Shown: positions 10,463 through 20,654 of the stretch, piece after piece
Numbering within the stretch: the first letter of the stretch is position 1
Layout of the letters: every line of letters begins with the position of its first letter
DNA from: Agapetus fuscipes
Lineage: Eukaryota > Arthropoda > Insecta > Trichoptera > Glossosomatidae
Length of the DNA: 64,000 nucleotides
Assembly (NCBI GenBank): GCA_951799405.1
Contig: OX637339.1
Location: 18,538,001 to 18,602,000, forward strand
Reading direction: 5' to 3'
Translations under genes and position numbers: made by a program
Notes under the pieces: generated by a model
What the model was told of the DNA's origin: nothing
Database searches by the model: none
The model's input: only the letters and a program-made list of their open reading frames with translations

Positions 10463-10909
10463 AATATGTAGTAACGACAAACAAAAATTTTATATTACTA
10501 AATAATTATATCTAATAAAATTATTAGGGGTTTTTTTCTTTAAACTTTCTTACTTTTACTGTTAAATAAGGCTTGACGGACAATAAACAAGCACAGCTTT
10601 TCTAAGACATTCAGTACGCACTAAAGTCGGAACATTTTCTAAAATGTTTTTTGTTTTCTAAAACGAATTCTAATTCGGATTTTTTTCTTGGCGTGCAAAT
10701 GTAAAAAAACAATACATGCATTTTTTCACCTAGCAATCCAGCCGGGTGACGAGACAACTTTGTCCAAGTCAACTCACGTGCGGACCTCATTAATAAACGG
10801 ATTTCAGTATTGTCAAAATTATGTTGAGTGTCCGAGGTTTTTTCAACTGCACTACAGAAAAAAGATAGCGATGCATGGAATTAAAATCTTACAAAAATAA
10901 AACAATGTA
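10463..10909. other. Unassigned AT-rich sequence
   Basis: No repeat or coding signature recognised. A 70-codon open frame has unremarkable composition and is probably chance. Confidence 0.35.
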
Positions 10910-11333
10910 TACTTCCTAAATTTTATCATTTATTCTCTTCTTTCCCTTTGCCTTATCCTACATTTGGGGTCGGCCCTCCTTGTTCGAAGACGCCAAACTT
11001 TTCTATCCTGGCTCATCTCCTCTGTCAGGTTTCCATTTTGCATTTCTTTTTCAATATTGGCCCGCCATGTTGCGATTGGGCGGCCTCTGCCTCTTGGTCC
11101 TGTGGGAATGCTGAGGGCTTTTTGGACAATATGTTCATTATCTCTTCGCATCACATGGCAGAACCACCGGAATTGGGATTCTCTAATCCTGTCTGTTATT
11201 GGGGCAACCTTAAAGCTACCCCTCACGTATTCGTTCCTTATGTGGTCTAGCCTAGTGACGCCTCCAGCCCACCTCAGCATTCTCATCTCGGCAGCATGGA
11301 CTTGCCATGGACTTACTTCCTAAATTTTATCAT
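10910..11333 (-). mobile_element. 5'-truncated RTE-like LINE insertion with 20 bp TSD
   Basis: Insert 10930-11313 is flanked by a perfect 20 bp direct repeat (10910-10929 and 11314-11333). The minus strand is open throughout and encodes an RT C-terminus: EMRMLRWAGGVTRLDHIRNE, then RWFCHVMRRDNEHIVQKAL, then PRGRGRPIATW. The stop (TAA at 10930-10932) lies at the insert edge, so the 3' UTR is nearly absent, as in RTE-clade elements. The intact frame and unmutated target duplication point to recent insertion. Truncation leaves no catalytic RT motifs. Confidence 0.9.
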
Positions 11334-13050
11334 CCGTATTATTATTATTGCGTGTGTTTCCTTTAACCATATTAAAATGAAACATTAAGAAATTCATTAT
11401 TTCCTTCACCACAATAACACTGTTGTACATATTTTATCCTTGAAGGTGTTGCAAAACGTCAAGCCGTCTCCCACTGTGTTCAGTACACCGAGTGCAATAA
11501 ACATCGAATAAATTCCCCTCGATCGCGTAAATAAAGAACTGTATGGAAGATACAACAGCACTCCTAGTGAGGGATTTAGATTTAATATATCTTGTGATTT
11601 ACGTGATGGAGGCGAGTGAACGTAACATTTTATAGTCGGAGTATAGTATACAACAGGAATGGCGAACCTTTTTGAGACTGTATTTTTTATGGTTTGTGTA
11701 TTAACACTGTGAAAATTCATGTTTTTTTGGTTGTTATTTAATTAGATAACACCTTTTTTAAACTTTAAACCACTGTTTATTTTCACAAATATAAAATATA
11801 TTTAAAAATTACTAATTCTTAAATATTTCAAATATAACGAACGTTTTCGACCATATTGGTCATCTTACTTTTTGAGACTGAGTTGTGAGGGGTTTTCCAC
11901 TGACAGATGAACGACACACTGTTAATACAACAACCACATTAAATGTTTACTTTATTCGTTTCACAATTACAATAACCACAAAACACAATAATATTTATCA
12001 TTATAATTTACACCAGCTTGTGGCTCTCTCACCAGGGAAGCTTCTTCTGTCCTTTTGCATTCTTTTGTTTTCCTTTTTTTTTATTCAAATTCAAATATAA
12101 TGTTCCATTCTACTAAACAAACAAATTCATCTCGTTACAGAGTGCCAAAAAAATTTTTTTTTCAATAAAATAATATGTCGCGTGCCACACGCCATGGAAA
12201 TAAAAATGCATCAAATGTTTGTGTAACTTTTTAATATAAACCAAAATTTATACACCGAGGAAAATAATTGAGTAGATTAATTAAGAAGAAAATACACGTC
12301 TCTATTTAAATATATTTTTAATACTATTTCTATATCTTTTTTTATTTTTTATTATGCACTTTTATTTTTTCTCCTCATTCGCGTGCCATAGGTTCGCCAT
12401 CCCTGGTATACAACATTGTGGAGTATACATATCTCACCTGGATCGCGTTAATCGAAAATGTATGGAATATACGACGGCACTCCTAGTGAGGGATTCAGTT
12501 TTAATTCACATTTCGATTCACGTGATGGAGGCGAGTGAACGTACCGTTGTATATAGAGAATGCGCGGGAGCCTACAACTACCAACTGCTAATAAGTACAT
12601 ACCTATAACAATTTAATTCAATCACTCACTCTGCTCTATGGTTAACGTGTTTCTGCAATGTTATTATGGCCAATAATAATAATCAGAGGGAGGTGGGACA
12701 ATAAGTTACGAACGGTTATAAAAAAACAATAGCAGAATGAAAGCACACCCAGATCAAGATTGTTTCTCTGTACGTCAAAGCCATAATGGCTGAGCACAGC
12801 AGCCGATATACATACAAAAATTCACTAGATTGGAGGAGGCCTACATCCTGGAGTGGACTGGCAATGGTTGAGGAGGAAGAAGAAGAAGATTTCAAAGCCT
12901 TTCGTAATCGTAAAAAATTTAAATCCTAACGAAACTCCCCGCCGACTATCTAAAGGAAAATTATTAACGAGGAAGAAAAGAAACAAATTGAAATTAACAT
13001 CAAGTTTATTACACGTTCATGTCAAAGACAACAATAATCGCAAAGTTTTT
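11334..13050. repeat. Mostly unassigned; holds two diverged copies of a ~150 bp repeat
   Basis: About 11510-11665 and 12425-12560 share the words GATCGCGT, CACTCCTAGTGAGGGATT and ACGTGATGGAGGCGAGTGAA. They form a dispersed or segmentally duplicated unit of unknown type. Near 12790-12883 the end GATTGGAGGAGGCC ... GAGGAAGAAGAAGAAG resembles the (GAA)n end of an RTE-like LINE. The rest is AT-rich with no recognised feature. Confidence 0.45.
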
Positions 13051-13168
13051 GTCAACGACGTTAGCCATGTTGAAAGCACCGGTTCCCATAGATCACCGAA
13101 GTTAAGCAACATTGGGCGCGGATAGTGCTTGGATGGGTGACCGCTCAGGTACACCGCGTGTCGTTGGC
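13051..13168 (+). pseudogene. 5S rRNA-derived head of a SINE
   Basis: A full-length 5S rRNA-like sequence of about 118 bp. Recognisable parts include GTCAACGACGTTAGCCATG, the internal promoter region AAGTTAAGCAACATTGGGC (box A), GGATGGGTGACCGCTC (box C) and ACACCGCGTGTCGTTGGC. Drosophila-type 5S differs at scattered sites. A tRNA-like SINE-A head starts 6 bp later at 13175, so the 5S part acts as an extra pol III head rather than a cluster gene. A solitary 5S pseudogene hit by a SINE is the alternative. Confidence 0.8.
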
Positions 13169-13480
13169 ATCTTGGACCGGTCCGTAGTCCAGTGGCAACA
13201 CTTCGGACTCGTAAATGGAAGGTTGTGGATTCGGATTCCAGCGGAGCACAAAAAATATACCATTTATATTTCGAATGTGCTCTTCGCTGAGTTGAAAAAT
13301 TCATAAACCTTTACCAAAGATCGGTCACTGAAAGGTCCATCCAACCTTACAATAACTGGGTCTTGCTTGAGAATTGGCGCTTTCTACAGCGACGACCAAG
13401 CTCGCAGAGGGCTCTTGAGGTGTGATACACACAAAAACAGCGCTCACCAAATAAATCATCCTAATATTATTATTATTATT
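13169..13480 (+). mobile_element. SINE-A body with tRNA-like head and LINE-C tail
   Basis: The tRNA-like head (GACCGGTCCGTAGTCCAGTGG, then GGATTCGGATTCC as the weakened B box) is followed by the A body (GCTCTTCGCTGAGTTG, TCCATCCAACCTTAC, GAGAATTGGCGC). From about 13407 it runs into GGGCTCTTGAGGTGTGATAC and ACACAAAAACAGCGCTC with a final (ATT)n. That last part matches the 3' tail of LINE-C at 21025-21070. Sharing a 3' end with a LINE is how SINEs recruit LINE reverse transcriptase. Confidence 0.85.
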
Positions 13481-14129
13481 AAAGTGTAAACAGTCTCCCT
13501 CCTGTCCGACAAGCTGCTCCATAGATGATCTCTTAGCGGGAAACCAAAGCGCTGTAGACATTGCTCGTTACTGGGCCAATGCGGTGTGAAGCTGACACGA
13601 AGAAGAAGAAGAACAGTCTTTTATCCTATTTTCTACGACACAAAACACTACCACAGTGTGAAACTCCTGCAGTTTAGATGTTTTTAATGAGCACTTCCTT
13701 CTACTTACTTCACTTACTATGAGAAGTTGCACACAATAAAATGTTTTATCCACAATTACTCAGATGAGTGAATCAGCTCTCATTCAGTTTTACGTTTAAG
13801 GCGGCGATATCCAAAACAATCGTTCTATATCAAATACCATTTTTCAAAAATTTCATTAACACAGAATTACAAGAAGTTCTTGAGTTCTTTTTTCAACGCG
13901 AAGGGATCTCCCTTACCCCCACTTTACTCCATTAACTTCCTTACTATACGGACTTTGCTCTACGGACTTTTCTATAATATGAAGCATTCTGCATAAATGC
14001 AGCATTATTGTGCGCTGGTGTCGGTGGTTCAGCTTGCATACTTGTTGCACCAGTCACCGCGGTGTTGCAATGTGCCAACATAAAGTTGTGTTTTTAGGAT
14101 TCAAATATGTAATGATACAAGAAAAACAG
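13481..14129. other. Unassigned sequence with a (GAA)n LINE-like end
   Basis: Near 13500-13610 a stretch ending GACACGAAGAAGAAGAAGAA resembles the 3' end of an RTE-like LINE, without a supportable frame. About 13680-13790 resembles one arm of the foldback element at 37326-37512 (CTTACTATGAGAAGTTGCAC, GTGAATCAGC). Confidence 0.35.
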
Positions 14130-14164
14130 TTTTGTTTTCGATTACGTGAGTATATTTTTATATA

Positions 14165-14206
14165 CCACAACCGGTTTCGCAAACATCCGTTCGCATCATC
14201 AGGTGG
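14165..14206 (-). ncRNA. Hammerhead ribozyme-like motif (PLE terminal)
   Basis: The minus strand shows, in order: stem I strand CCAC; core CTGATGA; one extra T; stem II GCGAAC-GGAT-GTTTGC (6 bp); GAAA; palindromic stem III ACCGGT; T (cleavage-site H17); stem I strand GTGG. Hammerhead motifs are known in Penelope-like retroelements. The extra base between the core and stem II departs from the canonical form and may weaken activity. Confidence 0.65.
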
Positions 14207-14244
14207 ATAAATTAATACTAAATGGTGTAGAAACGGAATCAATC

Positions 14245-14671
14245 TTAGAGGGTGTCATTGTGTGACGGTATGAGGGAGGGAGGGGGGGGGTGCAGGATGG
14301 CCATGTGGCTTGTGTCATCTGGATCGTTTAGCTTCCTTGGGAATATGGTCAACAGGGGGGATGGATTGGGTACTAACATATTATTTATAAGTGTATTAGG
14401 TGAATTTTTTAATTTGTTAATTTCGATTATTTCAAGTGCAGAGAGGGTTGGTCCGTAGGAACTAGGGTGCAGAAGTTTAGTGGTGTGGTTGGGAAAAGAA
14501 TGACCAGTCTCTATGATATGGTTAGCAAATTCGGAGAAATTATTATTAGAAAGGCATCGTCTATGTTCGTCTAGTCGTATTTTTAGGTTTCTAGAGGTCT
14601 GTCCAATGTAAATTTTATTACAGTCTCCACATTTAATCTCGTACACTCCACTTTTTACTTTATAGCAGTCC
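14245..14671 (-). pseudogene. Penelope-like GIY-YIG endonuclease domain
   Basis: After the codons for YKVKSG it reads VYEIKCGDCNKIYIGQTSRN and LKIRLDEHRR. These carry the GIY-YIG hallmark (VYEI ... YIGQT) and the conserved Arg of the helix that follows. In Penelope-like elements this domain cuts target DNA. The domain itself has no stop, but it is separated from its RT by the insert. The C-terminus is Pro-rich and ends at 14245. Confidence 0.85.
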
Positions 14672-16781
14672 GAAGGACTGTTATAAAGTATTGTATTCGT
14701 CCGAAAAAAAAAAATGAGGTTTCAACGGAAATGAGTTGTCCTGCACCAGGACATGCAAAAAAAACCTAATTTGTCGAACCTGTCCGTCCGTCCGTCCGTC
14801 CGTCCGTCCGTCCGTCCGTCCGTCCGTCCGTCCGTCCGTCCGTCCGTCCGTCCGTCCGTCCGTCCGTCCGTCCGTCCGAATGAGTGTATGTCCCAGCCGA
14901 AACTACTGATCACAGAGACACAAATTTTTGGATTTAGAGAATTGACAACCACAGATTTTGATGGGCCGACTGGCATGGCACCACCCTGAAAATTCAAGAT
15001 GGCTGCCATACAAAAAAAACATAAAATTGCATTTTTCTCAAAAACGGCTCTAACGATTTTCTTTAAAATTTCAGTGTGGTCGTTGCTTAAATTATCGCGA
15101 AGAAAATTTGTTATGGCAACTCTCTTCCCAACCTGCGTCTATGAGTTGCCATATGAAAGAAAAAAACGATTGTGATTATCTCGGAAATGGCTGGGTTGAC
15201 AAAAAAAAAATGTTCTACAATATTACGCGTAATATTAATTTCTACAAAAATTAAAAGAATACTTAAAAAAAAATTTTACTTAAAGTACCGTTTACACGAT
15301 CTCAAAATTTTCATCGAAAATATTAAAAAGACCCATAAAAACGCAATTTTGTAAAACTTTTTTTAGGTTCACAAGAAAGAAAAATTTTAAAACTTATTTG
15401 CACTATAATTTGTTTTTCACTATTTTGAGAATTCAAGATGGCTTCCAAAGAGGAGAAAACTTCAAATGCGATTTTCTCAAAAACAGCTCTGACGATTTTT
15501 TTTTTAATTTTCAGTTAAGTAGTTGCTTGATACATTCTTATCAAATTTAGTTATGGCAACATTTTTACTAATCTGCGTCTATGAGTTGCCATATGAAAAA
15601 AATAAACAATTGTGATTTTCTCAGAAGTGAAAGCGTTGACAAAAAAAAATATGTTCTACAATATTATACGTAACATCAAATTCTATATAAAAATGAAATA
15701 AAATTTTTGAAAATAAAAACATAAAGGGCCGTTTACATGATATCAAAAATTTAAATTAAAAGGCTACAAAAACCCATCAGAACGTAAAAAACTTTTATGT
15801 TTCTTAACTTTATCAGAAAGAACTTTTGTATCACTATATTTCATAGTGAAACATTTTTCAAGATGGCTTCCGAACAGCTGAAAATTTCAAATGAGATTTT
15901 CTCAAAAACGGCTCCTACGATTTTCTTTTTTTTTTTGCATAATCGTCATTATAATACTGCTATGTAACAACAATAACCATTGCCTCATAATTTTCTTTGT
16001 TTTGGGGGTTGCCATACAAGAGAAAAAAATAATTTAAAATTTCTCGGCAGAGAAAGGGTGAACTAAAAAATAATCTACAATTGAAAAGCTTTTATATATA
16101 CCTACATACATAAATCATTACTTTTTTCAAAAAAATATTATTAAGTATAGCCACCATACAAAGTGACAAATTTTCATACAAAAAATTATTGTAATATTTT
16201 TGGTAGCAAAACGTCTAATACCCATAAATAAACCTACATAACAATTCGCTCAATCAATTGCTATAAAACAACAATAAGCATTGCCTGTTAATACTCTTTG
16301 TTTTGGGGGTTGCCATACAAGAGAAAACAATATTTTAAATTTTCGCGGCAGAGAACGGGTTAACTAAAAAATAATGTTCTACAATTGAAAAGCTCTTATA
16401 TATACCTACATACATTTATCATTACTTTTTTCAAATAAATATTATAAGGTGTAGCCACCATACAAAGTGTCAAATTTTAATACAAAAATAATTGTAATAT
16501 TCTTGGTACTAAAACGCCTAATATAAAATACTAGGCTACGAGTCTTAAAATAGTAAGTTGTACCATATGATAATCAATCATAACTTTCCAAAATATCAAT
16601 GACAAGTATAGGTACCCACCAAACAAAGTGTTAGTTTTGATACAAACGGGATCAATGATAATACTGCAAAAAGACGATTGCTTAAAAAGATTAGCTTCAT
16701 TACTTACACACAACTAAATGTTTTGTTATGAAAATTGGCTATGACCTAAACATGACCGTATTTTGTGCTTTAAAGTCCTGT
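14672..16781. mobile_element. Unclassified 2.1 kb insertion inside the PLE
   Basis: Flanked by the 7 bp direct repeat GCAGTCC (plus strand; 14665-14671 and 16782-16788). Ends are imperfectly inverted: AGGACTGTTATAAAG on the left against AGGACTTTAAAGC read from the right. No transposase is visible. The interior has loosely repeated modules (AAGATGGCT, TTTCTCAAAAACGGCTC, GTCTATGAGTTGCCATATGA twice, TTGTTTTGGGGGTTGCCATA twice). It is probably a non-autonomous DNA element. Confidence 0.65.
14783..14878 (+). repeat. (TCCG)24 microsatellite
   Basis: Twenty-four uninterrupted copies of a GC-rich 4 bp unit stand out in AT-rich DNA. The array lies near one end of the unclassified insert. Confidence 0.97.
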
Positions 16782-17159
16782 GCAGTCCACTGTACAATTT
16801 ATTTGTAATATATCAGTCCTGGTTTTTGCATTCAAAAGTATATTTCCCAGTTTATTAGTGGTATAGAAGGCAGTTCTTATAGTATCAGGAAAAAGTTTCG
16901 AGATTTTGGTGGAAATGTCACCTGCGAAAATTACTTTTTTCCATGGCCTATTCTGGTTGTCGTTGGTGTTGTAAGAGTGGTAGATGTACTGTATGTACAG
17001 AAGAGTCTTAGTTTTTTTGTGTGAAAGTTTGTCAATCATGTTAGTATTGTATCCGTTATTATGGGCAATTTGTTTAATAGTGTTGAGTTCGGTCCTGTAA
17101 TCATCATTCGTCAGTGGTGTTGTATGGAGTCTATTAATCATGGCAAGGAAGCCTGACAT
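16782..17159 (-). pseudogene. Penelope-like RT C-terminal/linker fragment
   Basis: The frame reads FLAMINRLHTTPLTNDDYRT, IKQIAHNNGYNTNMIDKL and TTNKLGNILLNAKTRTDILQ. This is the region between the RT thumb and GIY-YIG domain in Penelope-like proteins. Catalytic RT motifs are absent upstream. It joins in frame to the GIY-YIG piece once the insert is removed. Confidence 0.8.
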
Positions 17160-17165
17160 TTGTAT

Positions 17166-17689
17166 TTTGAAAAATCAAAATACTGGTCTTCTTTTAGACT
17201 ATTTATTTCACACCAGATTTATTTTAGCAGTTATATATATATTTTTTTACTTTTCACATTTACTTATTTTAAAGAATGGTTAAGGTTCACTTATACTGTA
17301 TTTTGTGTTTAATAATAGAGTGTCGTATGATGACTGACTTCTGCAAGCCATTCGCGGCTTTTTATACTCCAGCGATAGTAGTTACTAGAGGTCAATTTTG
17401 CTGAAACCTACGAGAGAACGGTCTTCTAAAAGCCTCGAGTACAGAATTATGAATATCTCTTTACTCTAGGTACTTATAATAATTAATCCTCCTTATATAT
17501 GTACAACTCATCAGCTATAAATTATATACCTACCTACCTAAATATTTATGAGTATTTGCTATTTACATAACAATAACGTCCTGCCTACTGCTGTTCACCT
17601 TATCTAAATCAAAATAATTTATCTAAGTTGTAAATATCTAATGACATTTAAGGCTCATATACGAGTAGGAGAGGGTGGAGTGTAAGGTA
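17166..17689. other. Unassigned AT-rich sequence
   Basis: A faint G block tail match (ATCTAAGTTG ... CATTTAAGGCTCATAT) lies at about 17620-17663. Nothing else is recognised. Confidence 0.35.
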
Positions 17690-17975
17690 ATGCAACTGTA
17701 TTTAAGTCCTCGCAGAACATTGCACAACTGCATGTCTAAGAGCTGTGTGTGGGGGACACAGTAGAGGATAGGCGGGGAACTTTGAGATCTGCATGCAGCA
17801 CTGCTGTAAATAGACTCAGGGTTTCCCGCAGAAGCAATACGGCCAATTATTTGGATCGTGCCTTATGTATTGCCGGCCCTCTGCTGTGGAATGCCTTATC
17901 GGCTATCGCACGAGCTAAGAGCTGTGGAGAGTGCAAAAGTTTTTTTTAAATCAGGATTAAATACATGTATGTTTA
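17690..17975 (+). pseudogene. LINE-C C-terminal fragment
   Basis: The plus frame 17749-17949 reads RRGTLRSACSTAVNRLRVSR, ANYLDRALCIAGPLLWNALS and ECKSFF. This matches the conserved C-terminal tail of CR1/Jockey-type ORF2 (usually RSFSVAGPRLWNSLP ... FKSLLKTHLF). It is diverged from the copy at 20655-21120. Confidence 0.65.
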
Positions 17976-18040
17976 GGAGGGGCTATGGCTCTGCAGTGCC
18001 CTTGCGGTGAACTCACAAAACGGCACTAAAAATATTGACA

Positions 18041-18178
18041 AATTATTATGTGACGCATGCCCACAAACAGGCGCGAATAAGTTCTCGCTTACACATGCTG
18101 CGTGTGTACATACAGAATAAAAACAAACCTCACATGAACATCTTTCCCTGAAACGGGGTGGCGGAGTGACATTGGCTG
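18041..18178 (-). mobile_element. G block fragment, diverged
   Basis: Middle part of a G block (GCATGCCCACAAACAGGCG, TCGCTTACACATGCTG, CCTGAAACGGGG). It has lost both ends. Confidence 0.55.
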
Positions 18179-18248
18179 GCCTCGCCTCGGTAGGTTTCGA
18201 GCCTGAGCTCTCGGTATAGATTGCAAGCACTCTACCAACTGAAATCAT
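18179..18248 (-). mobile_element. SINE-B head fragment
   Basis: The minus strand shows CAGTTGGTAGAGTGCTTGCA, then GAGAGCTCAGGCTCGAAACC. It is a tRNA-like head only. Confidence 0.55.
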
Positions 18249-18274
18249 CTTTAAATACCACGCAACGCAAAAAA

Positions 18275-18868
18275 GACGCAACTAAGCTACACATATAGTG
18301 TACTTCTTGCCGGCGTTATACCCGAAGGGGTGGCATGTGGCGATTCGGACCTTTTTATTTTTACGGGTAAGGGGCCGGCCTCACGCCAACCACTTTCAGT
18401 TGAAATGGGGGTTTCCCAGCTCCCGGGGGGGGGGGGCTGGTTCTCATTTCCTGTGAATGCTAAGTCTGAGCCTTGAGATCGAACCCTTGCTCTCGGCATG
18501 GAATGCAAGCATTCTACCAATTGAGCTATCAACCTTTTTACGAGCTTGGTCGTCGTCGCTACAAGGGTGGGAGACTCCATAGATTCTAGAGACTCTAGGG
18601 GTCTATGACACTTGTTGTAGTGCCACAGAGGTGTACGAGCTTGGTCGTCGCTACAAAGCGCCAATACTCAAGCAAGACCCAGTTGCTGTAAGGCTGGATG
18701 GACCTTTGGTGACCGGTCATTGGTAAAAAATGTTAATGAATTTTTCAACCCAGCGAAGAGAAAATTTGAAAATATAAATGGTATATTTTTTGTGCTCCGC
18801 CGGGATTCGAACCCACAACCTTCCATTTACGAGTCTGAAGTGCTACCACTGGACTGCGGACCGGGCAA
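18275..18868 (-). mobile_element. SINE-AB dimer with internal duplication
   Basis: The complete A-B structure is present. Around 18540-18655 the word TACGAGCTTGGTCGTCG is duplicated, and a ~75 bp segment with a palindromic core (ATTCTAGAGACTCTAG) lies between the copies. That resembles a small insertion with a long target duplication or a replication slip. Confidence 0.8.
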
Positions 18869-19146
18869 CCACGATTTTATTATTTTATTTATGTAGAATA
18901 ATGAGCGCTCTGTAGGTGAGTGGCAGTGCATTGTGTGTGCGGCACACATACCCGAGGACAGACTGAGATCTTAATTACACGGCAGACTATGTATCTACTC
19001 AGTACCTGATGGGTATCTTTACCGTACACGGTACCTACTAGCGAGATCAAAAGTTAGCTCCCGCACACTGTCATTACGCTCATACCAAGTAATTCTGACG
19101 TAGTTTTTATAATCGCAATAACATCTAGTGAGTCGACTCTACGATG
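18869..19146. other. Unassigned sequence
   Basis: No domain or repeat recognised. Confidence 0.35.
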
Positions 19147-19640
19147 TTAAGGGCCTGTACCCCCCGAGTACGAGTTGCATGTTTAGCAAAACTTAAGTAA
19201 AGTAAAAGTTTACGGAAATATTTAAACTTCGGTTTCAGTACCCCGAGTACGAGTTGCAGGTTTAAAGTTGCGTGTTGGAAAGTATTTAAACGTATGCTAA
19301 ACATGCTACTCGTACTTGGGATACTGAAACCTAAACTTACATATTTCCGTAAACTTTAACTTTACTCAAGTTTTGCTAAACACGCAACTCGTACTCAGGG
19401 TACTGTTGCACCAGCCACCAATTAGTATTTGATTAACAAATCAAATTTTATTGCTTAATTCTGGTAAGGACCTCGGTTAAATATTTCTCGGAAGTGGGTA
19501 ATAGTATGATGGACTTTTAACAGGAAATATGAAGTACATCAGCTGTCTTGCGTATATGCAACCAAATTTTTGATTGGAAAGGGAGAAATCACACTTATTT
19601 TGATTTTTGTCTGATTGGAGTTCGGCGCAAAAGGCCCTAA
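19147..19640 (+). mobile_element. MITE-H copy interrupted by MITE-P
   Basis: The left TIR GGGCCTG ends at 19157 and resumes as CTGTTGCACCA at 19403. The body matches MITE-H at 38074-38307 (GGTAAGGACCTCGGTTAAAT, AAGGGAGAAATCACACTT). The right TIR ends GGCCC at 19637, then TAA. The gap is filled by MITE-P at 19158-19402. Confidence 0.8.
19158..19402. mobile_element. MITE-P, divergent copy with nested palindrome
   Basis: Starts TACCCCCCGAGTACGAGTTG and ends as its inverted complement (CAACTCGTACTCAGGGTA). TIRs are about 85 bp. The direct repeat CTG flanks it (19155-19157, 19403-19405) inside the MITE-H TIR, fixing the target duplication at 3 bp. The centre (about 19233-19318) is itself a second, smaller palindrome with similar ends (CAGTACCCCGAGTACGAG ... 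CTCGTACTTGGGATACTG). Confidence 0.85.
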
Positions 19641-19649
19641 ATGGATTTA

Positions 19650-19965
19650 ACGCAACGCAAATAATATGCACGTTTGGTGCAACGTCTTACCGCGCTGTCT
19701 TTAAAAGGGTCGCAAATGGTGAGTGGAATCTATTAATTTAGACAGCTTATTTTGGGCCGGCCTTACGCCAGCCACATCATTTGAAGTGGGTGTTTCCCTT
19801 GGTTCTCAGTTTTGCAAAGGCTGATTGAACCATGGTAATATTTTTAATTTTTGGTTGAAATAAACACAGATACAGGTATCATTTCTGACACCCTTGGAAG
19901 GAATCAAAATCCAACCCCCTGGCATGGAACGCAAGCATTCTACTTACTGAGCTTTCGACCAGACA
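19650..19965 (-). mobile_element. SINE-B, diverged
   Basis: The minus strand carries head GTCGAAAGCTCAGTAAGTAG, then the B body (CACTTCAAATGATGTGG, AAGGCCGGCC) and an eroded 3' end to about 19650 (TTGCGTTGCGTT). The B box is damaged (GGATTTTGATTCC). Confidence 0.7.
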
Positions 19966-20047
19966 GTGGAGTACGGACTTATAAAGCCAGGAGGCTGCAA
20001 TGTTTTTTGTTTTGGACTATTTAGAACTATGAAGATCTAATAATATG

Positions 20048-20428
20048 AAGGCTAATCTGCAATGCTGATTTGTAATGTTGGTTTATTAGCTTGCTACATT
20101 TTTTGCATAAGACATTTTTGACTTTTTTTGTATAGATTTATTTTTAAGGTTTTGTTGTTTTCTTATACTTAAATGTTATTTATTACTCGTATTCCTTGAC
20201 TTATAGGTTGGTATGAGGTTGACCACCCATACTGTAAAATCGGTTCACTTTGCCAATGTCACCCCTGTTTCAGGGAATGTCGGCAAGAGTTGCAGGGCTT
20301 ATGTTCATTTGAGGTTTGGATTTTATTTGTAAGTACACAATCAGCATTTGTAAGCGCGAACTACACGTGTTTGTTTGTGGGCATACATCTGAGAGCTTTG
20401 AATGAATATATCCTTGCAACTTAGATTT
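20048..20428 (+). mobile_element. LINE-G 3' end: ORF end, linker and G block
   Basis: GCTAATCTGCAATGCTGATT matches the last codons and stop region of the RT frame at 26166. The same ~145 bp linker (TTGCTACATTTTTTGCATAA, GGTTTTGTTGTTTTCTTATA) and a full G block from 20192 follow. This copy links the G block to the LINE coding end independently of the copy at 25783-27678. Confidence 0.85.
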
Positions 20429-20654
20429 TTATTATTATTATTATTATTAAGACATGACTTCAGCGTAATTGACATGACTGGCCACACCCAATGAAAAACA
20501 ATAGAAAGAATGACTTAGTGAAAAAAGTCAGAAAAAATGTCTGAACATCGTAAGGTTAAAAGAATGCTACCGTCAAACTACAGAATGGCTGGCTCGATAT
20601 CCGGTCTTTAGCAAATTACCGCCTGATTAATCTAATTAATAAATAAGAGTGATT

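Larger units (their letters stand above)
14130..17165 (-). mobile_element. Penelope-like element, split by a 2.1 kb insert
   Basis: On the minus strand the order is RT-to-linker region (17159-16782), insert (16781-14672), GIY-YIG region (14671-14245), hammerhead-like motif (14206-14165), then terminal sequence to about 14130. The 5' RT core is missing, so the element is truncated near 17165. The word GGACTGC occurs at both insert edges (16782-16788 and 14665-14671). Removing the insert with one copy of it restores one continuous reading frame, proving the two halves were one gene. Confidence 0.85.

Noticed and set aside
12853..13125. Lys-rich 90-codon frame
   Set aside because: It begins in a (GAA)n LINE-like end and runs into the 5S-derived head; composition is explained by repeats.
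13051..13168. Functional 5S rRNA gene
   Set aside because: Several substitutions relative to insect 5S, no tandem neighbours, and immediate continuation into a tRNA-like SINE head.
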